DNA of 64,000 nt from Enterobacter kobei (GTDB lineage: Bacteria; Pseudomonadota; Gammaproteobacteria; Enterobacterales; Enterobacteriaceae). The position numbers and the translations under genes were made by a program. The notes under the pieces were generated by a model. It was not told where the DNA came from. It ran no database searches and saw only the letters and a program-made list of their open reading frames with translations. Of this stretch, positions 16,729-24,486 are shown one piece after another. The stretch is from NCBI RefSeq assembly GCF_018323985.1, contig NZ_AP024590.1, forward strand, positions 1,116,001 through 1,180,000. The letters are read 5' to 3'. The stretch's first letter is position 1; each line of letters opens with the position of its first letter.

Positions 16729-18407
16729 TACCAGCTCCAGTTCAGGTTAAACCCGAGAGTGGCGGAACTGGTGCGGAACCCGTCCGGCTTCGAGAAGGGG
16801 CGCCCGGCGAACAGGTCATAGCCGGTGTTGAACGCGCTACCGCGCAGACCGACCACGCCGCCTGCCAGATGTTTGCCGATCAGCGGTTCAGAGGTGTAAC
16901 CACCCACTTCGCCGTAGTCCGCGCCGAGATAAAGTTCCTGATTAGGGACCGGCGTGCGCCAGGCAATGTCGTTGCGCACATACCAGCCGTGGCTGGCGCT
17001 CAGCGTGCGCTCGCCGTCAAAGCCGCGAACCGTCCAGCGGTTGCCGATGGCGAACTGCTCCTGCGGCGTCAGCGGGGTGTTGCTCGACTGGCGCTGATAT
17101 TGCACGTTGTAGCGGAAATGCTGTGAGCCAAGCTCGAACGGCAGATCCAGCCCGGCGCTAAGCTGAATGATTTTACTCAGCGCGGTCGCATCACCAAAAT
17201 ACTCTTCCGGGGCTGGCTGCGCGCCAAACCAGCGGGTGCCACGCTGATAGCTGATCCCGGCGTCCAGGGTCGCCTGACCGATGTAATGGCGGTGCTGTAA
17301 ACCGGCGCGCCATGCCGCCGTCTGCCGACGCTGCACGCCCACTTCGGTGTCATCAATATAGCTACGGGTTTCGCGGCCCATCACCTCATAGGTGAAGGAG
17401 GTTTTCTGCGAGCCGCTGCGGTGCAGGACGCGGCTTAACTGCACGTTGAGGTTTTTGCTTTTGCCGCTGTAGCGGTAATCGGCGTTATCCCCGGCAACCG
17501 TCTGGTGGTAATCGTAATCGCTGCCGGTAATACCCAGCATCCAGTAACCGAAGGGGACGGAATAGTGCCCGGTGTAGTTCTTGCTGCCTTTGCCGCCTTT
17601 ATTATCCAGATCGTGACTGGCAGAGACGTACAGCAGATCGCTCAGCGAGAAGGGGTTATCCAGCGACAGGGTTGCGCCGCCCTGGGAACGGCCAGTTGTC
17701 TCGGTGCCGGAGTCATCCAGCGACAGGCCCAGACGCCACATTTTCGATTGCTTACGGGTGATCACCACATCGCTCTCACCGGGTTTTTCACCGGGGACGA
17801 TCTCCATGTTCGCCTCGACCGTAGGCAGACGCTGTAAGTTTTCCAGCCCCTGTTCAATGTCGCGCAGATCCAGCAGCTTGCCCTCATGCGCCGGGAAGGC
17901 GCTGTAGAGCTGAATATAGTCATCGCTGTCGTCGGTCAGTTTGACATGGCGAATATTGCCCGGCACCAGCGCCAGCTTCAGGGTGCCGCTTTTCAGATCC
18001 TGTGACGGGGCCAGCACGCGGGTGGTGATCCAGCCGTGATCGACGATGCGGTTTTGCAGGGTACTCATCAGCAGGTTAATGCCTTTACCGCCCAGGCAGC
18101 GGCCTTCTGCCTGGCTGGCGATATGCTGTAACGGCAACCAGCGCGGCAGCGCATCTTTGCCGCTTATTTCAACGCGCTGAATGGCAAAGCAGGGCGTTTC
18201 GGTGGGAAAATCAATCCGCCCATACCCGGAAGAGGGTTCCGATAAACGCACGTCCGGCACCGGCGGCGTGAGCTGTTGCTCAATCGCTCGCTGACGCTGT
18301 TGCTGAATAATAAATTGATCATCCGGCCCGGCAGCCAGAGCAGAAAAAGGAACAGGCAGGCTGCTGACAGCCGATATTATTATCGCTATTTTGTGTGACG
18401 AATTCAT
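16728..18407 (-). CDS. TpsB outer-membrane transporter (FhaC/ShlB/HecB family)
   Basis: 559 residues from the ATG at 18407 (GGAAG upstream), which gives a Sec signal peptide ending near FSALA. An N-terminal plug helix region rich in Gln/Arg (FIIQQQRQRAIEQQ) is followed by two POTRA domains (about 70-220), then a 16-strand barrel with the motif VRGFDGE, which contains the conserved arginine of the loop 6 hairpin, and a C-terminal aromatic residue (NLNWSW). It threads the TpsA protein across the outer membrane, recognising its TPS domain through the POTRAs. It is the first gene of the operon, so it and the downstream genes probably share a promoter in 18408-18684. Confidence 0.93.
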   Translation of the reverse strand: MNSSHKIAIIISAVSSLPVPFSALAAGPDDQFIIQQQRQRAIEQQLTPPVPDVRLSEPSSGYGRIDFPTETPCFAIQRVEISGKDALPRWLPLQHIASQAEGRCLGGKGINLLMSTLQNRIVDHGWITTRVLAPSQDLKSGTLKLALVPGNIRHVKLTDDSDDYIQLYSAFPAHEGKLLDLRDIEQGLENLQRLPTVEANMEIVPGEKPGESDVVITRKQSKMWRLGLSLDDSGTETTGRSQGGATLSLDNPFSLSDLLYVSASHDLDNKGGKGSKNYTGHYSVPFGYWMLGITGSDYDYHQTVAGDNADYRYSGKSKNLNVQLSRVLHRSGSQKTSFTYEVMGRETRSYIDDTEVGVQRRQTAAWRAGLQHRHYIGQATLDAGISYQRGTRWFGAQPAPEEYFGDATALSKIIQLSAGLDLPFELGSQHFRYNVQYQRQSSNTPLTPQEQFAIGNRWTVRGFDGERTLSASHGWYVRNDIAWRTPVPNQELYLGADYGEVGGYTSEPLIGKHLAGGVVGLRGSAFNTGYDLFAGRPFSKPDGFRTSSATLGFNLNWSW

Positions 18408-18684
18408 CGGACTTCCGCGCTGTGTAATAGAAAAAGGAGGCAATGTGAAGATATGTAAAATTGTTTAAAAATTGGCGTCTGATGAAAAGGGGGATTAATC
18501 CTAAAGGCCCGACCATTGCGGCCCAGAACCATCCCCAAATCTGGTAGGGAAGGGATAAAACAGCGAAAAACAGCAAATAAGCAGCGATTTAAGACGGTTT
18601 TTGCTCAACGTGCAACACACCTCAAAGAGAGGATTTACACGGTGGCACAAGAGTCTTTATACAGGCAGATCATAAAATCCTGGT
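18408..18684. other. Region upstream of the two-partner secretion operon
   Basis: About 277 bases without a convincing gene; a minus-strand open frame across it is unlike any family I know. The operon promoter for tpsB should be here. No sharp consensus was found. Confidence 0.4.
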
Positions 18685-19044
18685 TCAGAGGCCAGCCTGT
18701 AAATTATTTTCCTTCATGGCACCATAGGGACAGTTTTTAAAACGACAATGGGGTCTTTTAGAACAGCCGTCAATAAAGGGATCGTTATTACCGGGACACT
18801 GAATATTATTGCTGAAGGAAGCCCACAACGAGGGTGAGAAGGGAAATGCATGAATGATATTAATATCGCGTCTACGGTCATTAGCGGTGATACCAACTGG
18901 CGTGGTTGATATAGTATTGCCCTTGTGCAAAAAGTAATCGCCGCGATACCATAAGATAAGATTCAAATTTCGCATACAGGATACCGCCGCAAAAGCCGTA
19001 CCTGTTTGAGGACATGCAAGTGCATGTTTAACAAACCATTCCAT
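18685..19044 (-). CDS. Hypothetical Cys-rich small protein
   Basis: 119 residues starting MEWFVKHALACPQTGTAFAA, preceded by AAGGAG 11 bases before the ATG. Seven Cys include a C-terminal cluster (QCPG, GCSKRPHC, NCPYG) that could bind a metal or form disulfides. There is no clear signal peptide or membrane helix, and no known family is recognised. Lower GC than the adjacent two-partner operon suggests separate origin. It lies between tpsB and blc with its own spacing on both sides. Confidence 0.5.
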   Translation of the reverse strand: MEWFVKHALACPQTGTAFAAVSCMRNLNLILWYRGDYFLHKGNTISTTPVGITANDRRRDINIIHAFPFSPSLWASFSNNIQCPGNNDPFIDGCSKRPHCRFKNCPYGAMKENNLQAGL

Positions 19045-19281
19045 TTAAGTAAATTCTCCTTACCGTATTTAGGATGATTCTCTATCCCACGCGCTAAGGA
19101 TAACGACTCACACCCCTGTGTCGAGGCCGCTTTAATAAACATTCTTAAGCTTACAAAATAAATGTTTCTATATGTTTCCTTGCAAAGGATATTTTAATTA
19201 TCAAACAACCAGTTGATAACAGGGCATAATTTGCGCGTTACACTAAACTTTCAGGTACGTAAGCAGATAAAAGGAGTTCTC
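19045..19281. other. Divergent intergenic region before blc
   Basis: 237 AT-rich bases between a minus-strand small ORF and blc. It should hold both promoters. No gene was seen. Confidence 0.4.
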
Positions 19282-19806
19282 ATGAAGTTATGGCCTGTTG
19301 TGACGGGTGTGGCTATTGCACTGACGCTGGTCGCCTGTAAATCGCCGACGCCGCCGAAAGGCGTGCAGCCAATCAGTGGCTTTGACGCCAGCCGCTATCT
19401 CGGTAAATGGTACGAAGTGGCTCGTCTGGAAAATCGCTTCGAGCGTGGGCTGGAGCAGGTCACTGCCGATTATGGCAAGCGCAGCGACGGCGGGATCCGC
19501 GTGCTCAATCGGGGTTACGATCCGGTGAAGAAAGAGTGGAGCGAGAGCGAAGGGAAAGCGTACTTTACTGGCGAGCCGACCACCGCCGCGCTGAAAGTGT
19601 CGTTCTTTGGCCCGTTCTATGGTGGTTACAACGTCATCAAGCTGGATGATAACTACCAGTACGCGCTGGTCAGCGGCCCGAACCGCGACTACCTGTGGAT
19701 CCTCTCACGTACGCCAACCCTGCCGGAATCGGTGAAGCAGGACTATCTGAATACCGCGCGCGCGCTGGGCTTCCGCGTCGATCAGCTGGTGTGGGTGAAG
19801 CAGTAA
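19282..19806 (+). CDS. blc: Outer-membrane lipocalin lipoprotein Blc
   Basis: 174 residues from the ATG at 19282 (AAAAGGAG upstream); an in-frame upstream extension is not supported. It has a type II signal peptide with lipobox LVAC. The lipocalin signature GKWYEVARLENRFE starts strand A of the eight-stranded barrel, and the later YALVSGPNRDYLWILSR matches the second and third conserved regions. E. coli Blc is 177 residues. It binds lysophospholipids and fatty acids at the outer membrane and is induced under envelope stress. It stands as a single gene, convergent with the LysR gene. Confidence 0.95.
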   Translation: MKLWPVVTGVAIALTLVACKSPTPPKGVQPISGFDASRYLGKWYEVARLENRFERGLEQVTADYGKRSDGGIRVLNRGYDPVKKEWSESEGKAYFTGEPTTAALKVSFFGPFYGGYNVIKLDDNYQYALVSGPNRDYLWILSRTPTLPESVKQDYLNTARALGFRVDQLVWVKQ

Positions 19807-19827
19807 AGGCGCTGTTTGCCGCAGATC

Positions 19828-20766
19828 TTACGCAACGGCTGACGTAAGATCTGCCATCACCTTACCTGTCATCTCCCGTAACCAGTTCAGCGGTTTATCA
19901 TTGTCGTGGCGCTTATGCCACAGCAGCGAAAGGGCTATTTCCGGGGTTTCCACCGGAACGGGGCTGCACGCTAAACCATAATGCGCCACCCAGTCGTCGG
20001 CCAGCCCGGCGGGAACGGTCGCTAACGCCGGTATGCGCGAGAGCAAGGGCGGGAGAGACGAAAAATGCGGCGTCACATAGCGGATCGAACGCGCTTTCCC
20101 GAGCGCCGCCAGGCGGTCATCGATAGCGCTCCAGCTCGCCCCGCGATAGGACACCAGCACATGAGCCTGCGCCACGTAATCCTCCAGCGACAGCGGCGCG
20201 GGCAGCGAGAGTTGCTCAGGGTGCCAGCAGGTACAAAAGCGGTGTGAGACAATCCTCTCCCGTCGCAGCGAGGCGGGGGCAGTCCCGCCAACTGAAATGG
20301 CAAGATCTATCTCCCCGCGCGCAACGAGTTCTGCATCCCGGAAGGGATCGCTGGCTGTGACCTGCAACGTGACGCCCGGCGCATCGCGGATGATACGCGC
20401 CTGCAATTCCGGCATCAGCCAGCGCTCAACCCAGTCGCTCATCCCCAGACGAAACACGTGTGTGGCCTCTGCTGGCGTAAATGTCGCGGGCTGGAAAAGG
20501 ACATCCTGCATCTGTTCCATTAACGGGCCAAGAGCCGCGATTAATGCCTCGGCGCGCGGGGTTGGCTCCATACCGCGCGCTGTGCGCACAAACAGCGGAT
20601 CGTCAAACATGGCGCGTAAGCGCACCAGCGCATTGCTGACCGCAGGTTGACCAAGATGCAGCTTTTCTGCCGCGCGGGACACGCTGCCTTCGCGCTTCAA
20701 CACCAGCAGCACCGTCAACAAATTCAGATCGATACGATGAAAATCATTTTCTCTGATAGTGAACAT
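19828..20766 (-). CDS. LysR-family transcriptional regulator
   Basis: 312 residues from the ATG at 20766; a TTG four codons upstream is less likely. N-terminal winged helix with the LysR signature (VSRAAEKLHLGQPAVSNALVRLR then DDPLFVRTARGMEPT), then a two-lobed effector domain. It diverges from the metallo-hydrolase gene across 82 bases, the usual arrangement in which a LysR protein controls its neighbour, sharing promoter and operator. It resembles the NodD/LeuO-like subgroup by the FVRTARGMEPT segment. The effector is unknown. Confidence 0.9.
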   Translation of the reverse strand: MFTIRENDFHRIDLNLLTVLLVLKREGSVSRAAEKLHLGQPAVSNALVRLRAMFDDPLFVRTARGMEPTPRAEALIAALGPLMEQMQDVLFQPATFTPAEATHVFRLGMSDWVERWLMPELQARIIRDAPGVTLQVTASDPFRDAELVARGEIDLAISVGGTAPASLRRERIVSHRFCTCWHPEQLSLPAPLSLEDYVAQAHVLVSYRGASWSAIDDRLAALGKARSIRYVTPHFSSLPPLLSRIPALATVPAGLADDWVAHYGLACSPVPVETPEIALSLLWHKRHDNDKPLNWLREMTGKVMADLTSAVA

Positions 20767-20848
20767 TATATTAATCAATTTGAGTGATGTTTATTGCCTG
20801 AGGATACTGTGGACCATGTTCTGGTGATACGTTTTAGGAAGGTTTTTG

Positions 20849-21796
20849 ATGAAAATTTTACTGACGCTGGTCGCTTCACTGCTCGTTTCCAGCCCGCTGC
20901 TGGCCGCAGAACAAACAACCGCGCGGGATCAACAGGCACCGGGCTATTACCGGATGACGCTGGGCAAACTGCGCATTACCGCCGTCTCCGACGGCACGGT
21001 GACGGTTCCCCTGAACACGCTGCTGACCCACGTTTCCCCGGAAAAACTGCGCGAGGCAATGGCCAGGGATGCGCTGACGCCGCAGGCCGAGACGTCCATT
21101 AACGCTTACGTTATTGATGATGGTAAAAAACGTGTTCTGGTGGATACCGGTGCCGGTGAACTCTTCGGGCGCAATGGCGGACACCTGCTGACCAATCTGG
21201 CTGCGGCAGGTTATCCGGCGGAGACGATTGATACTGTGCTGCTGACCCATATTCATGCGGATCACTCGGGCGGCGTTTCGCGCGCGGGCAAACCGGCGTT
21301 TCCGAAAGCCGAGGTGTTCGTGGATAAACGGGATGTCGATTTCTGGCTGAACCCGGCGAACGTCAATCGGGTGGAGGCCAGCCAGGCGCATACCTTTGCG
21401 GAATCTGAGCGCACCCTTCGCCCGGTGATCAACGCGGGTCGGCTGAAAACGTTCCTCGCACCCGCCACATTACCGGGTGGAATACGGGCAGAATCAACGG
21501 CAGGGCATACGCCGGGCAGCGTGCTTTATCGCGTGGAAAGTGAAGGCCAGACGCTGGTGCTGTGGGGAGACATCATCCACGCGAAGGCGGTGCAAATGCC
21601 CGATCCGGACGTGGCTATCCATTTTGACGTCAACCAACAGCAGGCTATCGGCACACGTGAACGCATACTCAGGCAGGCCGCGGATCAGGGCTACTGGGTG
21701 GCGGCTGCGCATATCTCTTTTCCCGGCTTAGGCCATGTGCAGCGTGACGGTCAGGGCTATCGCTGGGTGCCGGGGAATTACACCACCCAGCTCTGA
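20849..21796 (+). CDS. Periplasmic metallo-beta-lactamase-fold hydrolase
   Basis: 315 residues from the ATG at 20849 (AGGAAGG upstream). A signal peptide ends near SSPLLAA. The metal motif THIHADHSGG is followed by later ligands, the His in TAGHTPGS, the Asp in LWGDIIHA and the His in AAHISFPG, so a binuclear zinc site is expected. The family includes quorum-quenching lactonases and diverse esterases. A true beta-lactamase role is not implied. It is probably controlled by the divergent LysR regulator. Confidence 0.88.
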   Translation: MKILLTLVASLLVSSPLLAAEQTTARDQQAPGYYRMTLGKLRITAVSDGTVTVPLNTLLTHVSPEKLREAMARDALTPQAETSINAYVIDDGKKRVLVDTGAGELFGRNGGHLLTNLAAAGYPAETIDTVLLTHIHADHSGGVSRAGKPAFPKAEVFVDKRDVDFWLNPANVNRVEASQAHTFAESERTLRPVINAGRLKTFLAPATLPGGIRAESTAGHTPGSVLYRVESEGQTLVLWGDIIHAKAVQMPDPDVAIHFDVNQQQAIGTRERILRQAADQGYWVAAAHISFPGLGHVQRDGQGYRWVPGNYTTQL

Positions 21797-21815
21797 TCCT
21801 GAGGTGTGATGGCAC

Positions 21816-22511
21816 TCAGACTGCGTTTCGCTTGTACATCCTTCTGGGGTGTCCAATTTTTCCGTACAGCATTTCAACGGTAAGAAAACCGGCCTCCACG
21901 CAGTGTTCCAGATAACGCCGCGTGGTGGTTTTACTCAGGCCTGTTTCGCTCACCACGTCGTCCACCGAAAAACAGTGCGTCGCAGCCTGGTCATTAAACA
22001 GGGCCTGCACCCGCGCGAGGGTATTCTCTTCGATGCCTTTACTGCCGTTCTCCTGGCGGTAGTTTTTTGCCTGGAGCTGGTAGAGGGAATCGACGTTTTG
22101 CTGATCGACAATTTTCCAGACCCGTTGCTGCTCTGCGAACAACACAAAGCGCTCAAGCGACTGGCTGAGACGTTTCCAGGAGACGGGTTTGAGAATGTAG
22201 TCAAAGGCACCGTTGCGAATGGCGAGGCTACAGGTGTTCATGTCGCTCGCCGCAGTAATAAAAATCACTGAGCAGTTGGCGCGCGCCAGCATAGGATTGC
22301 TGATAAGCGTGATGCCTTTACCGTCAGGCAGATAGTTGTCCAGCAGCAAAAGCTTTGGCTGTTTACGCTCCAGCTGCGCCTGGGCATCAGCCAGCGAGGA
22401 GGCGATACCCACCAGACGCAGGCGCGGGTGTTTGTTGATCAGTTCCGCGTGCAGTTGCGCCAGTTCGTTCTCGTCTTCAACAATCAATACGTCGATAAGT
22501 TCATGTTGCAT
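21816..22511 (-). CDS. dpiA: Response regulator CitB/DpiA
   Basis: 231 residues from the ATG at 22511, which overlaps the end of the sensor gene; longer upstream frames lack support. The receiver domain has the acidic pair in IVEDE, the phosphate-accepting Asp in LLLLDNYLPDG and the conserved Lys in LKPVSW. The C-terminal helix-turn-helix (VDDVVSETGLSKTTTRRYLEHC) is of the CitB/DcuR type. It pairs with CitA/DpiB to activate citrate fermentation genes, here citS and the cit cluster just beyond, at the A/T-rich repeats in the divergent region. Confidence 0.93.
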   Translation of the reverse strand: MQHELIDVLIVEDENELAQLHAELINKHPRLRLVGIASSLADAQAQLERKQPKLLLLDNYLPDGKGITLISNPMLARANCSVIFITAASDMNTCSLAIRNGAFDYILKPVSWKRLSQSLERFVLFAEQQRVWKIVDQQNVDSLYQLQAKNYRQENGSKGIEENTLARVQALFNDQAATHCFSVDDVVSETGLSKTTTRRYLEHCVEAGFLTVEMLYGKIGHPRRMYKRNAV

Positions 22512-24138
22512 AGTCGGTATCTTCCAGTTCCTGTGCCGGGCGGCGGGCCGTTCCCGCGGTGGGAATGAACAGTGAGAAAATAGCGCCGCGCGGCGTGTTA
22601 TCGGCAATTTCAATGGTGCCGCCAGCCTGGGTGACATAGCTTTCAATCAGATACAGGCCAATGCCGTGATCGCCGCGCGTTTTGGTGGTGATCCCGCGTT
22701 CAAAGATCCGATCACGGATCTCCGGTTTAATGCCTTGCCCCTGATCGGCCACTTCCACGATCAGCTCCTGCTCGTTCAGCTTGATCAGCACGTCTACCGG
22801 CTCATGCGGCAACGGGGAACGCTGTGTCGCTTCGATGGCGTTATCCAGTAAGTTGCCGATGATGGAAATCAATTCCGCTTCCGACAGGGGCAAGAAGGGT
22901 TTATCCATCCGGCAGGCGGGATCGAAATTCAGCGCTACGCCTTTCTCACGCGCCCGTGCTGCTTTACCTAACAGCAGGCCACACAGCGTTGGCGAGCGAA
23001 AGCGCGAGGAGATGAAATCCAGCAGTTCCTGCGCATGTTCAGACTGCGCCTGAATGTAACCGATGGCCTCGTCATAGCGCCCCATATGCAGCAGACCGGA
23101 CAGCGTTGTCATGCGGTTAAGCTGTTCATGGCGCATGATGCGCAGGTTATCGACATAGCGTTTTACCTGGCTGAGCTGGGCGCTGAGGGAATCAATTTCA
23201 TTGCGATCGCGGAAGGTGATCACCCAGCCCTGTAATGAGTTTTCCAGCATGATCCGCACCCGGCTGGCAATCACGGTAAGATCGTTAAAGCGGCAGATCT
23301 CGTCATGGGTATCTTTTACCAGCATGGTTTGCATAGTGAAGAAAGGCATCGGCTCGATCACCTGGCCGATGGGTTGTCCACGGAGTTCGCGCGCAGGCTG
23401 GCTTAAGCCCAGCAGCTTCCTTGCGGCCTGGTTGATCACTTCAATCCGCAGGTTGTTATCAATGGCGATCACCCCTTCGTAGATGGATTCCATCATGGCT
23501 TTTTGCTGGCGCACCAGCAGGCCTATTTCCCGTGGTTCGAGGGAGAAGATCTGTTTCTTAATACTGTGGGTGAAAAACCAGGAGAAGATAAACAGGGCGA
23601 TCAGCAACAGCACGGCGGCAATCAGGATGTTCACCACTTTATTGACGGTGATGGTGTCGAGATAGCTGGTGAGATAGCCCACCGAGACAATCCCCACCAC
23701 CTGGCCGGCAGTGTTAAAAATGGGCGCTTTGCTGCGTAGCGAAATGCCCAGCCCGCCCTTGCGGATCGTGGTGGTGCTTTTGCCCTGTAAGACCTCGGCG
23801 TTATCGCCGCCGACCAGCGTTTTTCCCACCCGGTCGGCAAAAACGGAATGAAACAGATGAAGCCCTTTATTATCGCCAATGACAATAAAGCTCGCATCGC
23901 TGCGAGCGGCTATTTTCTGCATGAGTGCCTGAATGGACGGGATATCCTTCTGCTCGACTTCCTGACGCAGAGAGGGGATAAGCGCAATTTCTTCTGCCTG
24001 TATTTTTGCGCGCGCACTCATTTCCTGATATAGCTGCCTGCCGACGTCGAAATAATAATATCCACCGAGCAATGCAAAGAGCACTGAGAAAAAAGCCACC
24101 AGCGAAATAAATAACTTTATCTGAAACGATACTTTCAT
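22501..24138 (-). CDS. dpiB: Citrate sensor kinase CitA/DpiB
   Basis: 545 residues from the ATG at 24138. First membrane helix (about 8-30), a periplasmic PAS/Cache domain with ARSDASFIVIGD and GISLRSKAPIFN segments typical of the citrate sensor, a second membrane helix (about 175-200), a cytoplasmic PAS domain, and a kinase core of the CitA/DcuS family. The phospho-accepting His is in RHEQLNRMTTLSGLL; the N box reads NLLDNAIEAT and G boxes are DQGQGI and GDHGIGLYL. It phosphorylates the DpiA/CitB regulator, whose gene overlaps it by 11 bases. Citrate is the likely ligand given the neighbouring citrate lyase genes. Confidence 0.94.
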   Translation of the reverse strand: MKVSFQIKLFISLVAFFSVLFALLGGYYYFDVGRQLYQEMSARAKIQAEEIALIPSLRQEVEQKDIPSIQALMQKIAARSDASFIVIGDNKGLHLFHSVFADRVGKTLVGGDNAEVLQGKSTTTIRKGGLGISLRSKAPIFNTAGQVVGIVSVGYLTSYLDTITVNKVVNILIAAVLLLIALFIFSWFFTHSIKKQIFSLEPREIGLLVRQQKAMMESIYEGVIAIDNNLRIEVINQAARKLLGLSQPARELRGQPIGQVIEPMPFFTMQTMLVKDTHDEICRFNDLTVIASRVRIMLENSLQGWVITFRDRNEIDSLSAQLSQVKRYVDNLRIMRHEQLNRMTTLSGLLHMGRYDEAIGYIQAQSEHAQELLDFISSRFRSPTLCGLLLGKAARAREKGVALNFDPACRMDKPFLPLSEAELISIIGNLLDNAIEATQRSPLPHEPVDVLIKLNEQELIVEVADQGQGIKPEIRDRIFERGITTKTRGDHGIGLYLIESYVTQAGGTIEIADNTPRGAIFSLFIPTAGTARRPAQELEDTDYAT

Positions 24139-24217
24139 CACTATCACGCATGGAATCAAAGAGATTCAGCAATATATCATCTTTTGTTCAGCACTGACGC
24201 CCGCTTTGCCGAAAAGT

Positions 24218-24233
24218 TGTGATCCCTTGCACA
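24218..24233. promoter_or_regulatory. CRP-cAMP binding site
   Basis: TGTGA-TCCCTT-GCACA matches the CRP consensus TGTGA-N6-TCACA with one mismatch. It lies in the citAB/citS divergent region, where catabolite control is known in Klebsiella. Confidence 0.65.
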
Positions 24234-24313
24234 GCGCTATCTGCAAAGTTTTTCTGCGAAAGAAGAATTGTCCTGGTGCGAAATTAAAAATGTTATTCGT
24301 ATGTTCATCAATG

Positions 24314-24333
24314 AAAAGAAACCATAAAAACCA
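24314..24333. repeat. Candidate CitB/DpiA operator, copy 1
   Basis: AAAAGAAACCATAAAAACCA, repeated with one change at 24366-24385; start-to-start spacing is 52 bases (about five helical turns). A/T-rich direct repeats between the regulator and its target genes suit a response-regulator binding site. Confidence 0.5.
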
Positions 24334-24365
24334 CGGCAATAAATAAGGTGTTAATCACATTAAAT

Positions 24366-24385
24366 AAAAGAAACCATTAAAACCA
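24366..24385. repeat. Candidate CitB/DpiA operator, copy 2
   Basis: AAAAGAAACCATTAAAACCA differs from copy 1 at one base. It is 101 bases before the citS ATG, a position that suits an activator. Confidence 0.5.
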
Positions 24386-24486
24386 TAGGTGCCATTAAAA
24401 CTTCACTTTTAATATGTGTCTCCTCACATAAAGTAAGCCTTTGTGTCTCTAAGCTGAATGCACAAAATAACCAGAAGGGGCTTATT

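Larger units (their letters stand above)
24139..24486. promoter_or_regulatory. Divergent control region of citAB and citS operons
   Basis: 348 bases, strongly A/T-rich from about 24280 to 24440. It contains the CRP-like site and the two 20-base repeats listed separately, and an inverted pair ATGTG-N6-CACAT around 24414-24429 close to the citS start. No gene is seen. Confidence 0.8.

Noticed and set aside
20849..21796. Metallo-beta-lactamase resistance gene
   Set aside because: Only the fold and zinc motif are shared; the sequence is not that of B1-B3 beta-lactamases, and the context (a LysR regulator alone) gives no resistance signal.
24347..24363. Second CRP site in the citS leader (GTTAATCACA)
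   Set aside because: Only the right half-site fits; at the required spacing the left half does not match.
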